DNA of 64,000 bases from Chamaea fasciata (taxonomy: Eukaryota > Chordata > Aves > Passeriformes > Sylviidae). The position numbers and the translations under genes were made by a program. Shown here one piece after another: positions 35,347 to 47,900 of the stretch (positions within the stretch are counted from its first letter, which is position 1; each line of letters opens with the position of its first letter). The stretch covers positions 5,938,501 through 6,002,500 of the forward strand of contig JARCOQ010000016.1 of NCBI GenBank assembly GCA_029207755.1. The letters are read 5' to 3'. Under the pieces are notes generated by a model that had not been told where the DNA came from, ran no database searches, and was given only the letters and a program-made list of their open reading frames with translations.

Positions 35347-35356
35347 TGCTGAGTCA
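35347..35356 (-). promoter_or_regulatory. Antioxidant/Maf recognition element in MAFK intron 1
   Basis: TGCTGAGTCA on the plus strand is TGACTCAGCA on the minus strand. This fits the ARE consensus TGACnnnGC and ten of thirteen positions of the MARE. It is about 195 bases inside intron 1. Binding is inferred from the motif only. Confidence 0.55.
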
Positions 35357-36821
35357 CCACCGCGCCGGGCACGTGGTGCCGCCGCCCCTCGCACCGGGCC
35401 GGGCCGGGCCGGGCGCGCACGTGGGGGCCCGGCGGGGGACGAGGGGCGGGCGGCGGCGGCCCCGCCGTGGGGGAGCGGGAGGGGGCTCGGGGAGCGCCGC
35501 CCGCCCCCGCCGAGCGGCCCCCGAAGCCCCCGGGGGGGCGGGGGCGCGACGGCCCCGCCGCCACATATTCCCTGTCACCTCGCACCAGTGCGGAGCCGGC
35601 AGCGCTCAGCCCCCGTGGGACGGGGCCGGCAGCACCACCTCACTGTCGGGGACGTGGGGCTGGGGGTCCCCTGGGTGTTTGCCGGGGTGATGCTTTCCCT
35701 GTCTCTTGTTGTTATTTTTCTTCCCCCCGAGGATGAGCGCGCTGGCTGTCTCTGCCTTTGAATGGCTCTTAAAATACATGTGAGGAAACCTGTTGTGACG
35801 CCGCGCGCTCCGCCGACTAAAAATAGCAGCTTTTGTAGTACGGAGGGAGCCGGGGCGCAGCCGGGGCCGGGCAGCGTGGCCGCGGCGGTGGCCGGGCGTG
35901 GTGGCGGCTTCGTGATCCGCTGTCCGCCCCGGGTTATCGGGCAGGAGCAGCCGCCAGCGGGAAATGCCAGGCGGGCGCGTCGCTGCCCGTCGGATGGGCT
36001 GGGGGTCAGGGCTGCGGCGGGTGGGGGGCTTATCTCTGCTGAGCACAGCTGCTGGTTGGGTCGAAAGAGAGAGAGGTGCGTGGTGTGTTCGGGCTGGTCC
36101 CGGAGCCTATGGGGGGAGGGAGGGATGCGTGTGTGCATGGGGCCGCCCTGGAAACGGGGTGCTCTGGGGCCGCCCAGGGACTGGCAGTGGGAGGAAAGGG
36201 GACGGTGACATTCCGGGAGCGGGCACTGCCGCGTGACTGTCTGGTGGGTGCGGGACGGTTTGGGGATTTAATCAGAAGTGAGGAGGTGGGTGGGGGGAAC
36301 CTCTTCAGCCTCCCTGTGACGGCAGCGGCATAAGGTGGGGAAAGATCCATGCCACGAGCGACGGGAACTGAGATCTTCAAACTCTCACAGTGTGTCAGGG
36401 TCTGTTTCCTTCCTCCTCCTCCTCCTCTACCTCGGGCTGAGAGCCCGCTCCCCTCCCTCGTGGGTTCCTCCGTGGAGGTTTTATTTTACAGATTCTGCTG
36501 AAAGCAGGCCATGAGGTCTCAAATTAGGAACGAGCCCCCTTTGGGCAAAGTTGTTACAGAAAAGGGAAAGGCCTCCATTTTCGCTTTCACCTGGCCGCCC
36601 CCTCCTTTGCCAGCGTGCCTAAAAGCTGAGCTGGGAGTGCGGAAGGTGGAGGGAGCCAGTGAGAGCTAAGCGTTTCCCTGAAAAGCCGCACGCCTTTTTC
36701 TTGCACTTTCAGTTTTTGTAAGCCCTGTGGCGGACGCAGCCCTGCGCCCCAGCCCAGCCCGTCGTGTGCCGTGGGGTGCTGTCAGTGGGGTTTTAGCAGC
36801 GTACGAGTTTACCTGGTGCTT

Positions 36822-36838
36822 TTTTTTTTTTTTTTTTC
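36822..36838. repeat. Poly-T tracts in MAFK intron 1
   Basis: A long T homopolymer occurs here and a second one at about 37255-37272. Low complexity. Confidence 0.8.
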
Positions 36839-36879
36839 CTCACTGACGAAAGGAGCGCGAGGTCCCTCCGCTTTTTCTC

Positions 36880-37110
36880 CCCCCCGTCCTTCCGTGTGTG
36901 TCCGCGGTGCCGCCTGCGGAGAGCCCTTCCTCAAGCCTTCCTCGTGCAGTCACTTCCTCGGGCTGATGGACGCCGCGGCCGCCCAATGGCAGCGCGCAGG
37001 GCTGCGCGGCCCCGGAGTTCACTCGGCTCCCGCCCGGCCGCGCTGCCGGACCTGGGGCCGGCGGCGAGCAGCGACGGGGCGCTTGCCGCAAGGTTGGGCA
37101 CACGGTGACT
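36880..37110 (+). promoter_or_regulatory. CpG-rich patch in MAFK intron 1
   Basis: A compact CpG-dense segment includes a CCAAT box at about 36988, in the context GCCCAATGG. It could be an alternative MAFK promoter or a regulatory island. No splice donor stands out enough to define an exon. Confidence 0.35.
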
Positions 37111-40100
37111 CTCGCCGTCAGGACACCCTGCCCGTTCCTGCGGGCTCTGAGCTTGACAGGGCTTTGAGCCCTTTTCAGTGTTCCCGGCTGTATTACGCTA
37201 GGTTCTTGCCTTGCTTCACAACTGTTTCTGAGCCAGAGGCAAAAATTTGTTGGCTTTTTTTTTTTTTTTTTTCCTGCTTGCCTGTCAAGGACAGCGTGCT
37301 TTGTCATGTTTTATGTCATTTCTGCGCCGTCACCCGTCTCAGCAATCTGTTGCGGCATGGAGTTCAGTACTGCTGTGTGCCTCCTGAAAGGGAAAAATAC
37401 AGATCAGCTTGATACCCTCTGATTTCCATCAGCATTGGAAGATGATTAATGGCATGGAATGTGCTGCAGGACTTGGTATTGAAAATCTCTAGCTGTGTGA
37501 GATGTTTGGGAAGCGAAGAAAGGACAGCTGGGAGCGCTGGCCCCTGCGGCAGTCGGGGTTTGTGGGATAAGCTCGCTCGCTGATCATTTTTGTAAACATC
37601 CAGCTGTGAAATACTTGAGCGGTGCTAGCACTTTCAATTATCAGGAAGTTTCAGGCTCAGCACCCTGTAGAGATGAACAGGCAGTTTCCACTTCTGTCTC
37701 AGCTATTGTTTGAGGCTATCTTCAAACTTGGGCAGAGAGTCTTCCAAGCATGAAGCAAGCACAAGTGATGCAGTGCTCTGTGACCATCAGCACAAGGGCC
37801 GGGGGAAGACGGTAATGAGAGCAATTACCCTGGCACTGCGCTCCTGCGTGGAGGGACGACAGGCTGCATAGTGGATCCTACTGCTTTGCAATGTTGCAGG
37901 ATGCCAAATAGCGATGCCACTATGTCCCATTATTAGCACTTAGTGAAGATCTCTGACTTGATGGCTGGCACTTGGGGTCAGGAGAAGCAAAGTTAGAAAT
38001 CCCAATCCCAGCTCTGCCCCAGGGTCTGGCTTTGCGTCTGAGCAAGTTATTTGTTGCTTGGTGGCTCAGCTTGTCCAGCTGGAGAGCTGCATCTCTGGGC
38101 TGGTGATGCTGAGGTGTAATTCCAGTATATCTCTGTCACCGTGTTTTACAAGCACGTGATGGAAAAAGTGCTGTTAGCTTGTCAGTACCAGGGCTGGCTG
38201 TCGCATACCTTTCCCCTTCAGTCTCCTCCCTCCTCCATGAAGTTTCAGAGGTGACACACAGGCATACCAGCCTGGTACTCCATATCCCTGCTCCCTAACC
38301 ACAGGCTCTCTGCAGCTTCTGACTAGGTTGTTTACCAAACCACTGAAGACTGTCTGATCCGTGTCCAGGCTTCCCCAGAGAGCGCCTCAGAGAGCTGTGT
38401 CCTGGCAGCTCTCAAATGTGCTCTGAAGGTTCCTGAATCTCCTCTTTGCTGCTGGATGCTGGTTCTGATCCATAAGGGAAATGGAAAGCTGGCCAGCTGG
38501 GCGAGGGCTGCGTGGAGCTCCTCTAGAACAGTAAACAGTGACTCACCCCCTCCTTGTGTCTTCTCTCTCTTCATGTCAAATATATTGCCTCGCATATGCT
38601 TCTCTACTCTCTGATTCACACCACCAGCCCGTCCCTCCCCGCTCTCATTACAAATGAGTGACAAGTGTCAGTCTGCCTTACAGGATGTGTGAAGGTTGTC
38701 AGAGCAGGAGAATGGCTTTTTGAATGATGGGGAGAGGGATGGTGCTCTGCCTACCATGCTGCAATGTGCTGGAAATCCGTGTCGTGCCTCCGAGCGGCAG
38801 AGGCACGGCGACGAGGATTTAAGCATCTGTAGTTGCCTTCACCTGTCAGCTCAGATGTTACCCGTGGTAGGCACATCCGTTTGGCTGGCGCTCTGGAGCT
38901 GGGAACAACTTGCGGATAAACGAGAAATTTAAACAGCTGCCTAGGAATTAAATGGCTGCATTTGGGAATGAGTAGAGTATTCCCTGCGTAGCTGTCGGTG
39001 CCGAGTTGAGACGTGATGGCAGAGATCCCCGCCGCCGCTTGAACCTTGCGCTGTTTTTCTGCCCTCGGGAAGTCGTCGCTGGCCTGGCAGAAGGTGAGGG
39101 CTGCATGTTTTCAGTCTCCTGTATGAGTGTGAGGATGGAAGCTAAACACCAGCAGAGCCGTCTGCCAGGCACTCATGTTGTGGCCGGAGCTGTCTTTCAG
39201 TGTAGAAAGAGTTTTAAAATGTTAAGTTCATCTGCAGTTGTCGGGTGTCGGCAGTGATTTTATAGTAATTCCTTAATGTGTAATGTGCTTGGAAAGCCCT
39301 GTAGCGTGGAAAGTCTGAAATCTCACTCTGGCATGTTTTCTTTCTTAATTGCAAGCCTTGTGTGGAAAGCTCTGTCCTACCTCTGCCTGAGTCAGGCTTT
39401 CTGCTGACTTTCCCTTTCAAAACGAAGGAACTGGGATCTCTAGATTCTCTGAGCTGAGACTGTCAGGCTTAGGATGTCAGCTGGAGACTTCCAGGTTTTT
39501 GGGAGGATGCTTCAGCATGCATAGGAGCTGTCTGAGAGAGGGAGAGGGCGTTGGCAAGGCTGTCAATGGGTAACTTTATTGCAGAATTACAAGGGCTCTT
39601 TATGTAACCCACAGTCAAAACACTTGCTGTAAATATGAGCGTGGAGCTGCTCTGGAAAAGCTTTTTCCCCTCACAGTTGGTGTAATACTACTTGCTGCTT
39701 TATTGATGTGGCGTTCGAAGTGTGTCGTACTGCTTACAGAGCAGGGATGTAGCACGGCCCTCGTTCCAAAAAGCTGAGCTCCTAATTTTAGATGTGATGC
39801 AGCAAATGCAATTAAGGAAAGAAGGGCAGGAGTAGGGTAAAGACTAAAAGGGTTCTAATAATCAAATTGCAGGCAGGGTCCCAGAAGACCCCTGTGCAGC
39901 ATGTTTAGGGAACGCTGCTGGGTAGGACTTGTTTGCAGAGTGCTTTATGATTTCATTGCAGGGTTTTGCTTTTTAAGTTTGGGAGATGACATGCTGATTT
40001 TTAGTGTCTTCTTGCTGGTAGCTGAATAGTCCCAAATAATCCTGCTGGGAAGGATTTGGTAGATGAGGAGATGAAGCCCAAGGCTCTGGAGGACTGCTGG

Positions 40101-40679
40101 TGAGGATTGCGAGTGTTGTTGTATCGGTTTCGAGCAGAGCCCAGACCACACCTGTGCCTTCACCTAGTGCAGAGATAAGACTCTCCCTGGCACTCATATC
40201 TGAGTGTGAGACTTGAGCCTGTTTGAGTGATTCTACTTGCTCTATGAAATCTTGCCCTTTGGGTCAGGCCAGCCCACAGTCTCCCACCCTTGTTTTAAGA
40301 GGGTCTGGCATCACAGTTCCTGATGGTGCCTTGAACCTCCTCAGTAAGTGTCAGCAGCAGCTCTGGCCCATGGCCCCCGGTGCAGTAGGGTGGATCCCAG
40401 CCTGTCTCTGAGGCATGCTGGCCCATCCAGGGTGCTTTGGTGTGTGGGGGGAGACAGGTGTGCAGCAGAAGACGCTGAGCCAAGCGCCTGTGCTGTCCAC
40501 CGAGGAATGTGCTGGGTGAAGAGCTGTTGCTTTGGTGACATGGAGCAACAGGTGACCAGAAGGGTTTCATCACTCAGAGCTGGAGCGTTGCTCAGGGTGG
40601 CAGGTGAGCCCTCACGCTGACCCCCACTGGAGGCAACCTCACCCCTCGGCTCTTGTTTTCCATGATACTTTACATTTCT

Positions 40680-40960
40680 TTCCGTCTCCGCGCAGCCAAG
40701 TGGCCGCGTTCAGTTTTTCCATCGGCTGGCGCAGAAAACGCTTTGAAGACGCGCTGGGTGAGGATCAAAAGGCTTTTTGTGCAGTTGGTGGGTGTGACGG
40801 GGCTGTCGTTGGCCTCCCCCTCCTTTCTGCCTTTCCTTTTCCGGCGTTCGCAGCGCGGCGAGCGGCCAGCGCGCCCAGCGCGCCCCTTCCCTTGTAGGGA
40901 TGGGGGCGGCGAGGGAGGGGGGATGCCGCCGAGGGAAGGAAGAGTTTCTGATGCTGTGGG
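40680..40960 (+). promoter_or_regulatory. CpG-rich segment, possible alternative MAFK first exon
   Basis: A CpG-dense patch about 2.5 kb upstream of the first coding exon contains a donor-like GCTGG|GTGAGG near 40757. Mouse MafK is known to use separate promoters with different tissue specificity, so a second first exon is plausible here. Confidence 0.35.
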
Positions 40961-41944
40961 AATGTGAGCGCTCAAACTCTGTAAACAGCTGGTGACTCAC
41001 TGCATAACTATGGCACCAACTGCCTGCGGCCCGGCTGCGCCTCTGCAGGGAGGGGGCTGCCGGCCCTTTCCTCTACGCACTGGCAGCGCCTCTGCGCTCC
41101 TCAGCTCCGAGACCTGCTGGCCAAGACAAGGAGCTTTTTCCTTCCCCCCAGCTGCCGGTGCCTACGTCTGTGCCTCCGGCCGGGAGGTAGGGGTGGGCAG
41201 CCGGTGCCTGGTGCGGAGGGGAAGCGGTGGACGGTGAAAGGGCAGTGCTGGGGTGTGAAGAGGTGCCTGTGCTCGCAGGAGATCGTGCTCTGAAGAGCAC
41301 GCAGGCAGAGGTTGGGCACATCCCCGTCTGTCCAAGGTAGCTGAGGGGGGCTGGGACTTGCCCCCCCACCCACTCAGCCCGCTCCTGCTGTCCTGGCACA
41401 AGGGGCTGTGGCTGGAGGTGTGCCCGGGGTGGGGCTCAGTGCTGGAGGAGAGCAGGGAAGGACTCGGTGATGCTCTAGAAAATGCAGCGCACACCAGTTG
41501 CTGTAAGTGGTCCATTCATCACGGAGCATCTTGGCTTGTGTGCTGTGCGGCTGTCCTTGTTCCTCCTCCAGACATGGAGAGCTGTGCTGTCTCGGGCTTA
41601 AAAATAGAGGAGGCGCCTAAATACACTCCCTAATATCTAGGATAGTATCTTGCAGCTCTGCAATTACAGGATTATTTTTTTCCCCTCCTGCTCTTCATCT
41701 TGATTTTTATGTAAGTCGTGTGATGATGAGGTGCCTTGACTGATAAAATTCAAGTGACAGCAGCACGGGCTGAGCCAGCACCTTCACCCACCCTGCTCCC
41801 ACTGGTCCCCACGCCCCACCTTTGCACCCCCCAAATCCCGCCACCCCTGTTTGCAGATATGAATGAGTTTGTTTACTCTCCGACGACCTCGTGATGTCTT
41901 TGCACAGACATGACCTGAAGTCATTATTGCTTTTGGGCTTCTCT

Positions 41945-41999
41945 GTTTCCATGGTGACTGTCTCCGGGTTGGCTACTTTCCCAAGGTCACCATGGCAAC
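41945..41999. promoter_or_regulatory. Paired RFX X-box palindromes in MAFK intron 1
   Basis: GTTTCCATGGTGAC (41945-41958) and GTCACCATGGCAAC (41986-41999) are opposite-strand versions of the RFX X-box consensus GTNRCC-N2-RGYAAC. They are spaced 41 bases apart start to start. The second is a perfect match and the first has one difference. Confidence 0.6.
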
Positions 42000-43269
42000 T
42001 ATCAGAAGGGAATCATGCTTGGGATGCTTTGGCTGGATTTTTCATGAATGATTAGGATGTGTGACACGATGCAGACGTGGAAATGGGGAGGGTTTGGGCT
42101 GGGCTGGAGAAGGTGGGGGGAGAGAGAGAGGACTCCCGCCAGACAGGCAGCGCTCTGCGGTGCCGCGGGTGTGCAGCCCTCGAAGCCGCCCTGTGTCGGG
42201 GGCACCGGCGCCTCACCCCCTCCCCGCTGGGGAGCCAGAGCAGAGGCTGTGATGGTGGCACGGCTGCCGGTGCCTCTCCCAGGGTAGGTACCATCGGGCC
42301 GTGGTGCTGCCGTCACCACGGGGTGAAGGGGCTGGGCGGAGGTGCGGGCAGGTGGATTTTCTGCGAGGCGCTGGTCGCAGGGGTGTAGTCGCTGGCTAAG
42401 GTGAGACTGAAGGGCAGCGTCGCGGCAGGGGACGGGCTGGCTGTCGATGGACATGCCTCCACGTCACTAGAAATATCCAGCAGGTTTGCTCTCGCAGTCT
42501 GGGGCTGGAGGGTTGGGAAGCAACAGTCTTGGTGTGTTGGGAGAGGTGAACTCCTTCCTGGCTTTGTTGTCAGGGGCTTTTGTTTCTGTTGTTTGGGGTT
42601 TTCTGGTAGCGTCTCCTTTGGGTGGGGACAGCGGTGGAAGCAGGTTACAAACCAGGCAGCTTCTCTCTGGGTTGCTGGCTCAGTTTTGAGCTGGGCTAAT
42701 AATCATCAAAATGAGAATGAAGGGAGTTGTTGTCTTGTGGCTTTTCAGTGCCTTTTATGAGCAGAGGTAACTCTTAATTCAGTCCCTAATAGGCCATTTG
42801 GAGCGTCTGGGATGCCTCCAGAGGGAGGTGAGCCAGTGACAGGGCCTTGGAGGCCACGCTTCATTCTCCCCTTGGGAAGGGGTGGCACATGGCAAGGTGG
42901 TGCGTGATGCTTAGTGTGACTCTTGTTTACAGATCAATGTGGGTGTCCTCCTTTCCTCCCTGCCCTATCTTCTCTCCTGGACTGTAGCGTGGTTAACAGC
43001 AAAATATGAGGTCTTGGTGTTAAAAAGCAATGCAACACAAATTTCTTGTCAACGTAAATTTCTCTTTCTCTTAGCTGAATAGGGTAGATGATATCTGAAT
43101 CCATCCCAGTGCTTCAAACAACTGCATGCTTATTTCTTTCAGTGGTGGTGGGTTTGGGGGGCTGGGTACGACCTTCCTGCCCTCATCTCCGAGATTAACC
43201 TGGAAACCTTGTTTTGTTTTTCCAGTTGCAATTTCTGAGCAGTTTTGTCCGGAAGACTGTGCTCAGGTT

Positions 43270-44937
43270 ATGACGACTAATCCCAAACCGAACAAGGCAT
43301 TAAAGGTAGGGGAGAAGCTGAGTGGGTGGTGCTGGGTGGCTGGGGAGGCTGTCGCAGAGCTGTGCGATGTTGGTTGTACGTGACTGTTCTTTTTCATTCC
43401 GAGAGACTCTTAGAAATGGGCGCTGATACAAATTTCCCACTGTCTACAGGAAAAGTTAGGGTAGAAGAATACTGGCATTACCCAGAAAAAGGCCTGAAGT
43501 CTCTGGGATGGCATGGAGGCTGGTATATCCCAGCAGCTATCCAAGAGACTTCTGAGGTATTGGTAGCATCCTGAAGTGCTCCCAGTCTTGGCAATGAAGT
43601 ACTTTTACTGTCAGGACTAGGAGGCACTGGGGAAGGGACTTGTTCAGCTGGTGTCTCCCAGTCCCATGAGACAATAAGTGCCTCGGACTTACCAGCTTGA
43701 TGGTGGTCTGTGCCTGGGCTGTTCATGTGTTGTTGAAATTTCTGTCTAATGTTTTGGCTCTTCATTCCATATGTCCTGCAGTCTCTGAAAAGACAAAAGG
43801 ATGGATGGTGTCTTAAAAGTTGTTAAAAGTTTCAGTGACATTGAAGATCTTCTTCAGCCTAAACAATTCAGTGATTCTGAAAATAACCGTAGTGGCAAAT
43901 GCGCTTGAGGAAAGGGCAAGGCCTTGGTAGTTTTCTCATGTAACTTCAGTTACTACGTGCTGTGCCCCAGCAAAACCAAATCAGGCTGTCCTTGAAGCCA
44001 AGCATGGTTGGTTTCGTTCACTACTGAAATGAGCAATCTTCAACGAAAAGCCACAAAATGTTGAATTAAGCCCTGCACAGAAGCAGCTATTCTGCTTTTG
44101 AGATGCTGCACTGGTGTCCCAGCATAATGCTGGGAAAAGGTGTCATCTTTAGCATTCATTATGAATTCCAGGTCCTGACAAAGGACTTCACAAAAATAAT
44201 GCTTCAGTTGCCTTTACATATCCCCTTGAAAATCTTGCTCTTGGGTTCACATTGGGTATGTAAAGATCACTGCCTTGTCTGACCTAAGAGGGTGACCCAA
44301 ACCCAGACAAGTACAGTACTCAGATCTCTGCAATGTTTAACCCAGGTGTTTTAGTGGAGCTTGTGCTCTCCACGGCACATCAGGGGTGTTTTCCAGGTAG
44401 GGATGTCACATTGCTGAGGGGTGGTGGCCTTTCCTCCTTCTGCTGCCCAGAGCGTCCGCTCACGTTGGGTTGCTGCTACCCCTGTGCTGTTGGTATTTGC
44501 AGGTAAAGGAGGAGTCAGGAGAGAATGCCCCAGTGCTGAGTGATGATGAACTCGTGTCAATGTCCGTACGGGAGCTGAACCAGCACCTGAGGGGTCTCAC
44601 CAAAGAGGAGGTCATCCGTCTGAAGCAGCGGAGGCGCACGCTGAAGAACCGGGGCTACGCTGCCAGCTGCCGCATCAAGCGTGTGACTCAGAAAGAGGAG
44701 CTCGAGAGGCAGCGGGTTGAGCTGCAGCAAGAGGTGGAGAAGCTGGCCAGAGAAAACAGCAGCATGAAGCTAGAGCTGGATGCCTTGCGCTCCAAGTACG
44801 AAGCACTCCAGACCTTTGCTCGTACTGTGGCGCGAGGGCCTATTACCCCGACCAAAGTTGCCACCACCAGTGTCATCACCATCGTGAAATCAGCCGAAAT
44901 CTCATCCAGTTCTGTGCCGTTTTCAGCAGCCTCCTAG
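43270..44937 (+). CDS. MAFK: Small Maf bZIP transcription factor MafK
   Basis: MafK is a 156-residue small Maf nuclear protein without a transactivation domain. It binds MARE/ARE sites as a homodimer or with CNC partners such as NRF2, NF-E2 p45 and BACH. Coding exons: 43270-43305 (12 codons, [12 protein letters not shown]) and 44503-44937 (144 codons plus stop), joined in phase 0. The extended homology region (around the [11 protein letters not shown] segment) is followed by the basic region with [12 protein letters not shown] and then a leucine zipper. The C-terminus [10 protein letters not shown] matches the known protein. Length equals that of mammalian MafK. The coding part of exon 2 follows an acceptor at 43225/43226, leaving 44 bases of 5' UTR in that exon. 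Intron 1 spans about 8.1 kb if exon 1 ends at 35152. Confidence 0.98.
43845..43883 (+). mobile_element. Possible CR1 3'-tail remnant
   Basis: A short match to a CR1 terminus: 'cttcagcctaaacaattcag' followed by TGATTCTGA. It lies in MAFK intron 2. It is too short to be certain. Confidence 0.4.
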
Positions 44938-47900
44938 TGCCCTCGGTGGGGGGAACTAGCAGCCTTTCAGCGGGGAGGGGATAAGGCTCTTATGCATTGT
45001 TCCGGAGTCCTTGGTCACGTCAAGAATTGGCATTTTAAGAAGTCTCTTCCAAAAGTGCAAAAAACCAGAAGAAAATAAAAAAAGAAAAGAGAAAAACAAA
45101 CAAACCCAAAGGGTTCCTACAAAGGGAACTTAACTGGCTGCTTCTCTCTGGACTCAGTGGCTCCATCAACCTCTCGTGTCCAGGATTTGAGCTCTGTATG
45201 CAGTACAAATTGCAAGATCTGCTTCCTCCTTCCCTCTGCCTCCACAAACCCCTCTCAGCTGTGGGCAGCTTTCCAGCTGGGAGAAGATACCTGAGGAGCC
45301 TCCGGAGTCTTCGTGAATGATGCTCAAGAGCCAGGAAACATACGGACCGTAGAGATCATCATGTGAGATGAATGTATGGGAAAAAGTTTCCTTTAGTGGC
45401 CTCCTACTCCTTGTAAGAAGGATCTCCCCTACCTTCCCCACTTCCATTTGATGTTGTGAGGGCAGGAATACAGGCTTTTTGGGTTTGATTTCAGCCTGCT
45501 AAGAGTGGATGGGAGTGGGAGGATGATGGAGATAAATGCTTGGGTCTGACCACACCCATTCAGAATAACCTTTTGTTTTCAATTCATGCTGTTAAAATAT
45601 GGAAAAATATATATTTTACATATTTTAATATGCCCCATTACCTGTGTGGCCTGTAAAAAAACTACATTGCAGCCTTCTTTATTCCAAGCCCAAGTTTCCT
45701 GATAGCTCCTTCCCAAAGGTGTGCCTGTGAATTGGGTATATTTATGCAGTTTATTTCTTCCAAATGATCCGCAATCTTGAAGTAGCAGCTTTTTTTTCCT
45801 GGGTTACCTGAAGCTGAAGGGAAGGAGGCACAGTAAATGCTGTGAAGATCAGCATGATGGGGAGGAGAAGGGGAGATGAGGAGGAAAAATGCTGCACGTA
45901 TTATTGGTGGAGGCAGAATTGGCTGTGAGAGAAGGTAGGACAGTTCTGCTGGGATCAGCACTACGAGAAGGGGTTTGTGCAGAGCATTTCGGAAGGATGT
46001 TTCTAAAGCACTGAAGTGTAACTAGAGGGCAATAGCATTCAGCCAGGAGGAGAGAAGTTCAGTGTCTCCTCTTTGACAAAAGCATTGGTATGTTAGCAGT
46101 GAGCATCCTTAGCTGGAGAGCTGCGCTCACCAGTTCTTGGCGATCAGAGAAGGGCTATGGGGAGGTCAGATGCGAGCTTGGAAGAGTCTTTCCCTCTCCA
46201 TTGCACATTGGATGCTGAATTTGGGATCCAAAGAGTACAGTGATCAACCCTCAGTGTTCAGACAACCTGTGTGAATGTGACCCTGAAACTTGATGCTTTC
46301 TCTTGCAAGTGGGTGAGTTATCCCAAGAGGCGCACGGAGGGCAGGATGGAAAATCAATGTGCGTGTAGGGGACAGAAGAATTGGGATTGAGAAGTCGTTT
46401 GTTTGGCTCTGAGCAGTGGTTTGGGAGAGGGATTTCTGGCTTGGCAGTGGGCAGGATTTGGGAAGCTGAAAGGAGAGGTTCTGCTGTCACGCAGCAGTGA
46501 TGAAACAATGAATGTTTCCAGGTCACTGTAAAAAAAATAGCTATGTTGGTGTTCGTGTGTTTTGTTGTTGTTTTTTTTTCTTCTTGAAGTAGGAAAGAAA
46601 AGGGATTGTGTGTTTTGTAGGGCAGGTCAGAGACTTGTGGAATGGACGATGCCTGTTTTCACGCAGGTGAGAATAGAATGAGATTGCTGAGGTTTAAGAT
46701 GAGGAGAAGAGCTCAGAGAATTTGGGCTCCCAAACAGAAAACAAAGATCACGGAGAATTCATAAGTGGTTTGGACTGAAAGAGAATAATCAAGTGCTACC
46801 ATTGTTGGAAAGAGGACAGTGAACTGGCATCTGACACCCAGTATAATTTGTTGTTTGAGGCTTTGTCTTGCCTTGAATAGCAGTAAGTTGGTAGAAATTT
46901 AGTGAAGCCCTACTTGTCTTTGGAAGAAGTTGTTAGCTTGCTTTTTCTTTTTTTTTTCACCTTGTCATCGGAGTCTCTGGATTTCCCAGGAGGATCCTTT
47001 GTGAAATAGGTTAATGAAAAGAGAAACCTCAGACTTGGTTCTCATTCAGTCCCCAACATCCACATCCGTGACCTTACTGAGCCAGAAAGGGTGTCAGTGA
47101 AATGCTTCCTGAAGGCTCGTTCCCCCTGCCAGATCCACGTGTTTTGGAGGGGAGCAGGGAGTTTCCTTCAAGTGATTTTCCAACACGTAGAGTTTGGATG
47201 ACACTTAGTGTTACCTCATTTCTCCTCCATTCCCTCCCTATCTCCAAACAGGCAGATTGATGTCCTGTGTATCAGTACCAGTTATTGACTCCCACAGCAG
47301 AAGCTGAGGAAGAGAAAGATGTTATGGTCATTTCCTGGTCCTCTCATGTTCTCCAGCTCACAGACATTGGACACTTTCCCAGACCTTACAGGTGCCTCCA
47401 AAAACAGGCAAAATGGAGACTCCTGGCACTGTTGGGGCTTTAAATGAAAACTTTAATGAAAAAGGCCAGTTGACTTGAAAATGCCCAAATGCTTCCAGTC
47501 TTTTAAACAGCTCCAGAGCTCCGTAACATTCCTGGCTAGATAGGAACACCCTCTGGCTGCCCTTGACACCCCTCCGGGGAAATCAGACCTGTCTCACTGA
47601 AGGGGACGGAGGTCGAACTTTGTTCCTGGGGTCTTCTTGCTGTTGGAATGAGTTGAGAAACATATCTTTATGTGGCACTTCCCTTGTGGCCAAGTATTTC
47701 TTTTTTTTCCAGTTCTTGGAAGGGTGCCAAAGGCTTGTCCAAGTGATTGCTAGTTTAGTGCTGGTAGGCACTTAAATCTCTGGTCACTCGATAAAGAACA
47801 AGAGGCCTGGGTGTTGTTAAAGCTGTTGATACCATAGCCATGGTAGGTAATCCATATTGGATATCCATAAGGACCACGTGGAAATATTTAAAGAGAGAGA

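Noticed and set aside
34791..35761. Long open frames on both strands (about 264-274 codons) at the MAFK CpG island
   Set aside because: They arise from extreme GC content, overlap each other on opposite strands, and encode only Pro/Arg/Gly/Ala runs.
41715..41755. TGATGA and CTGA motifs resembling C/D-box snoRNA boxes
   Set aside because: The boxes are too close together, with no terminal stem or plausible guide region.
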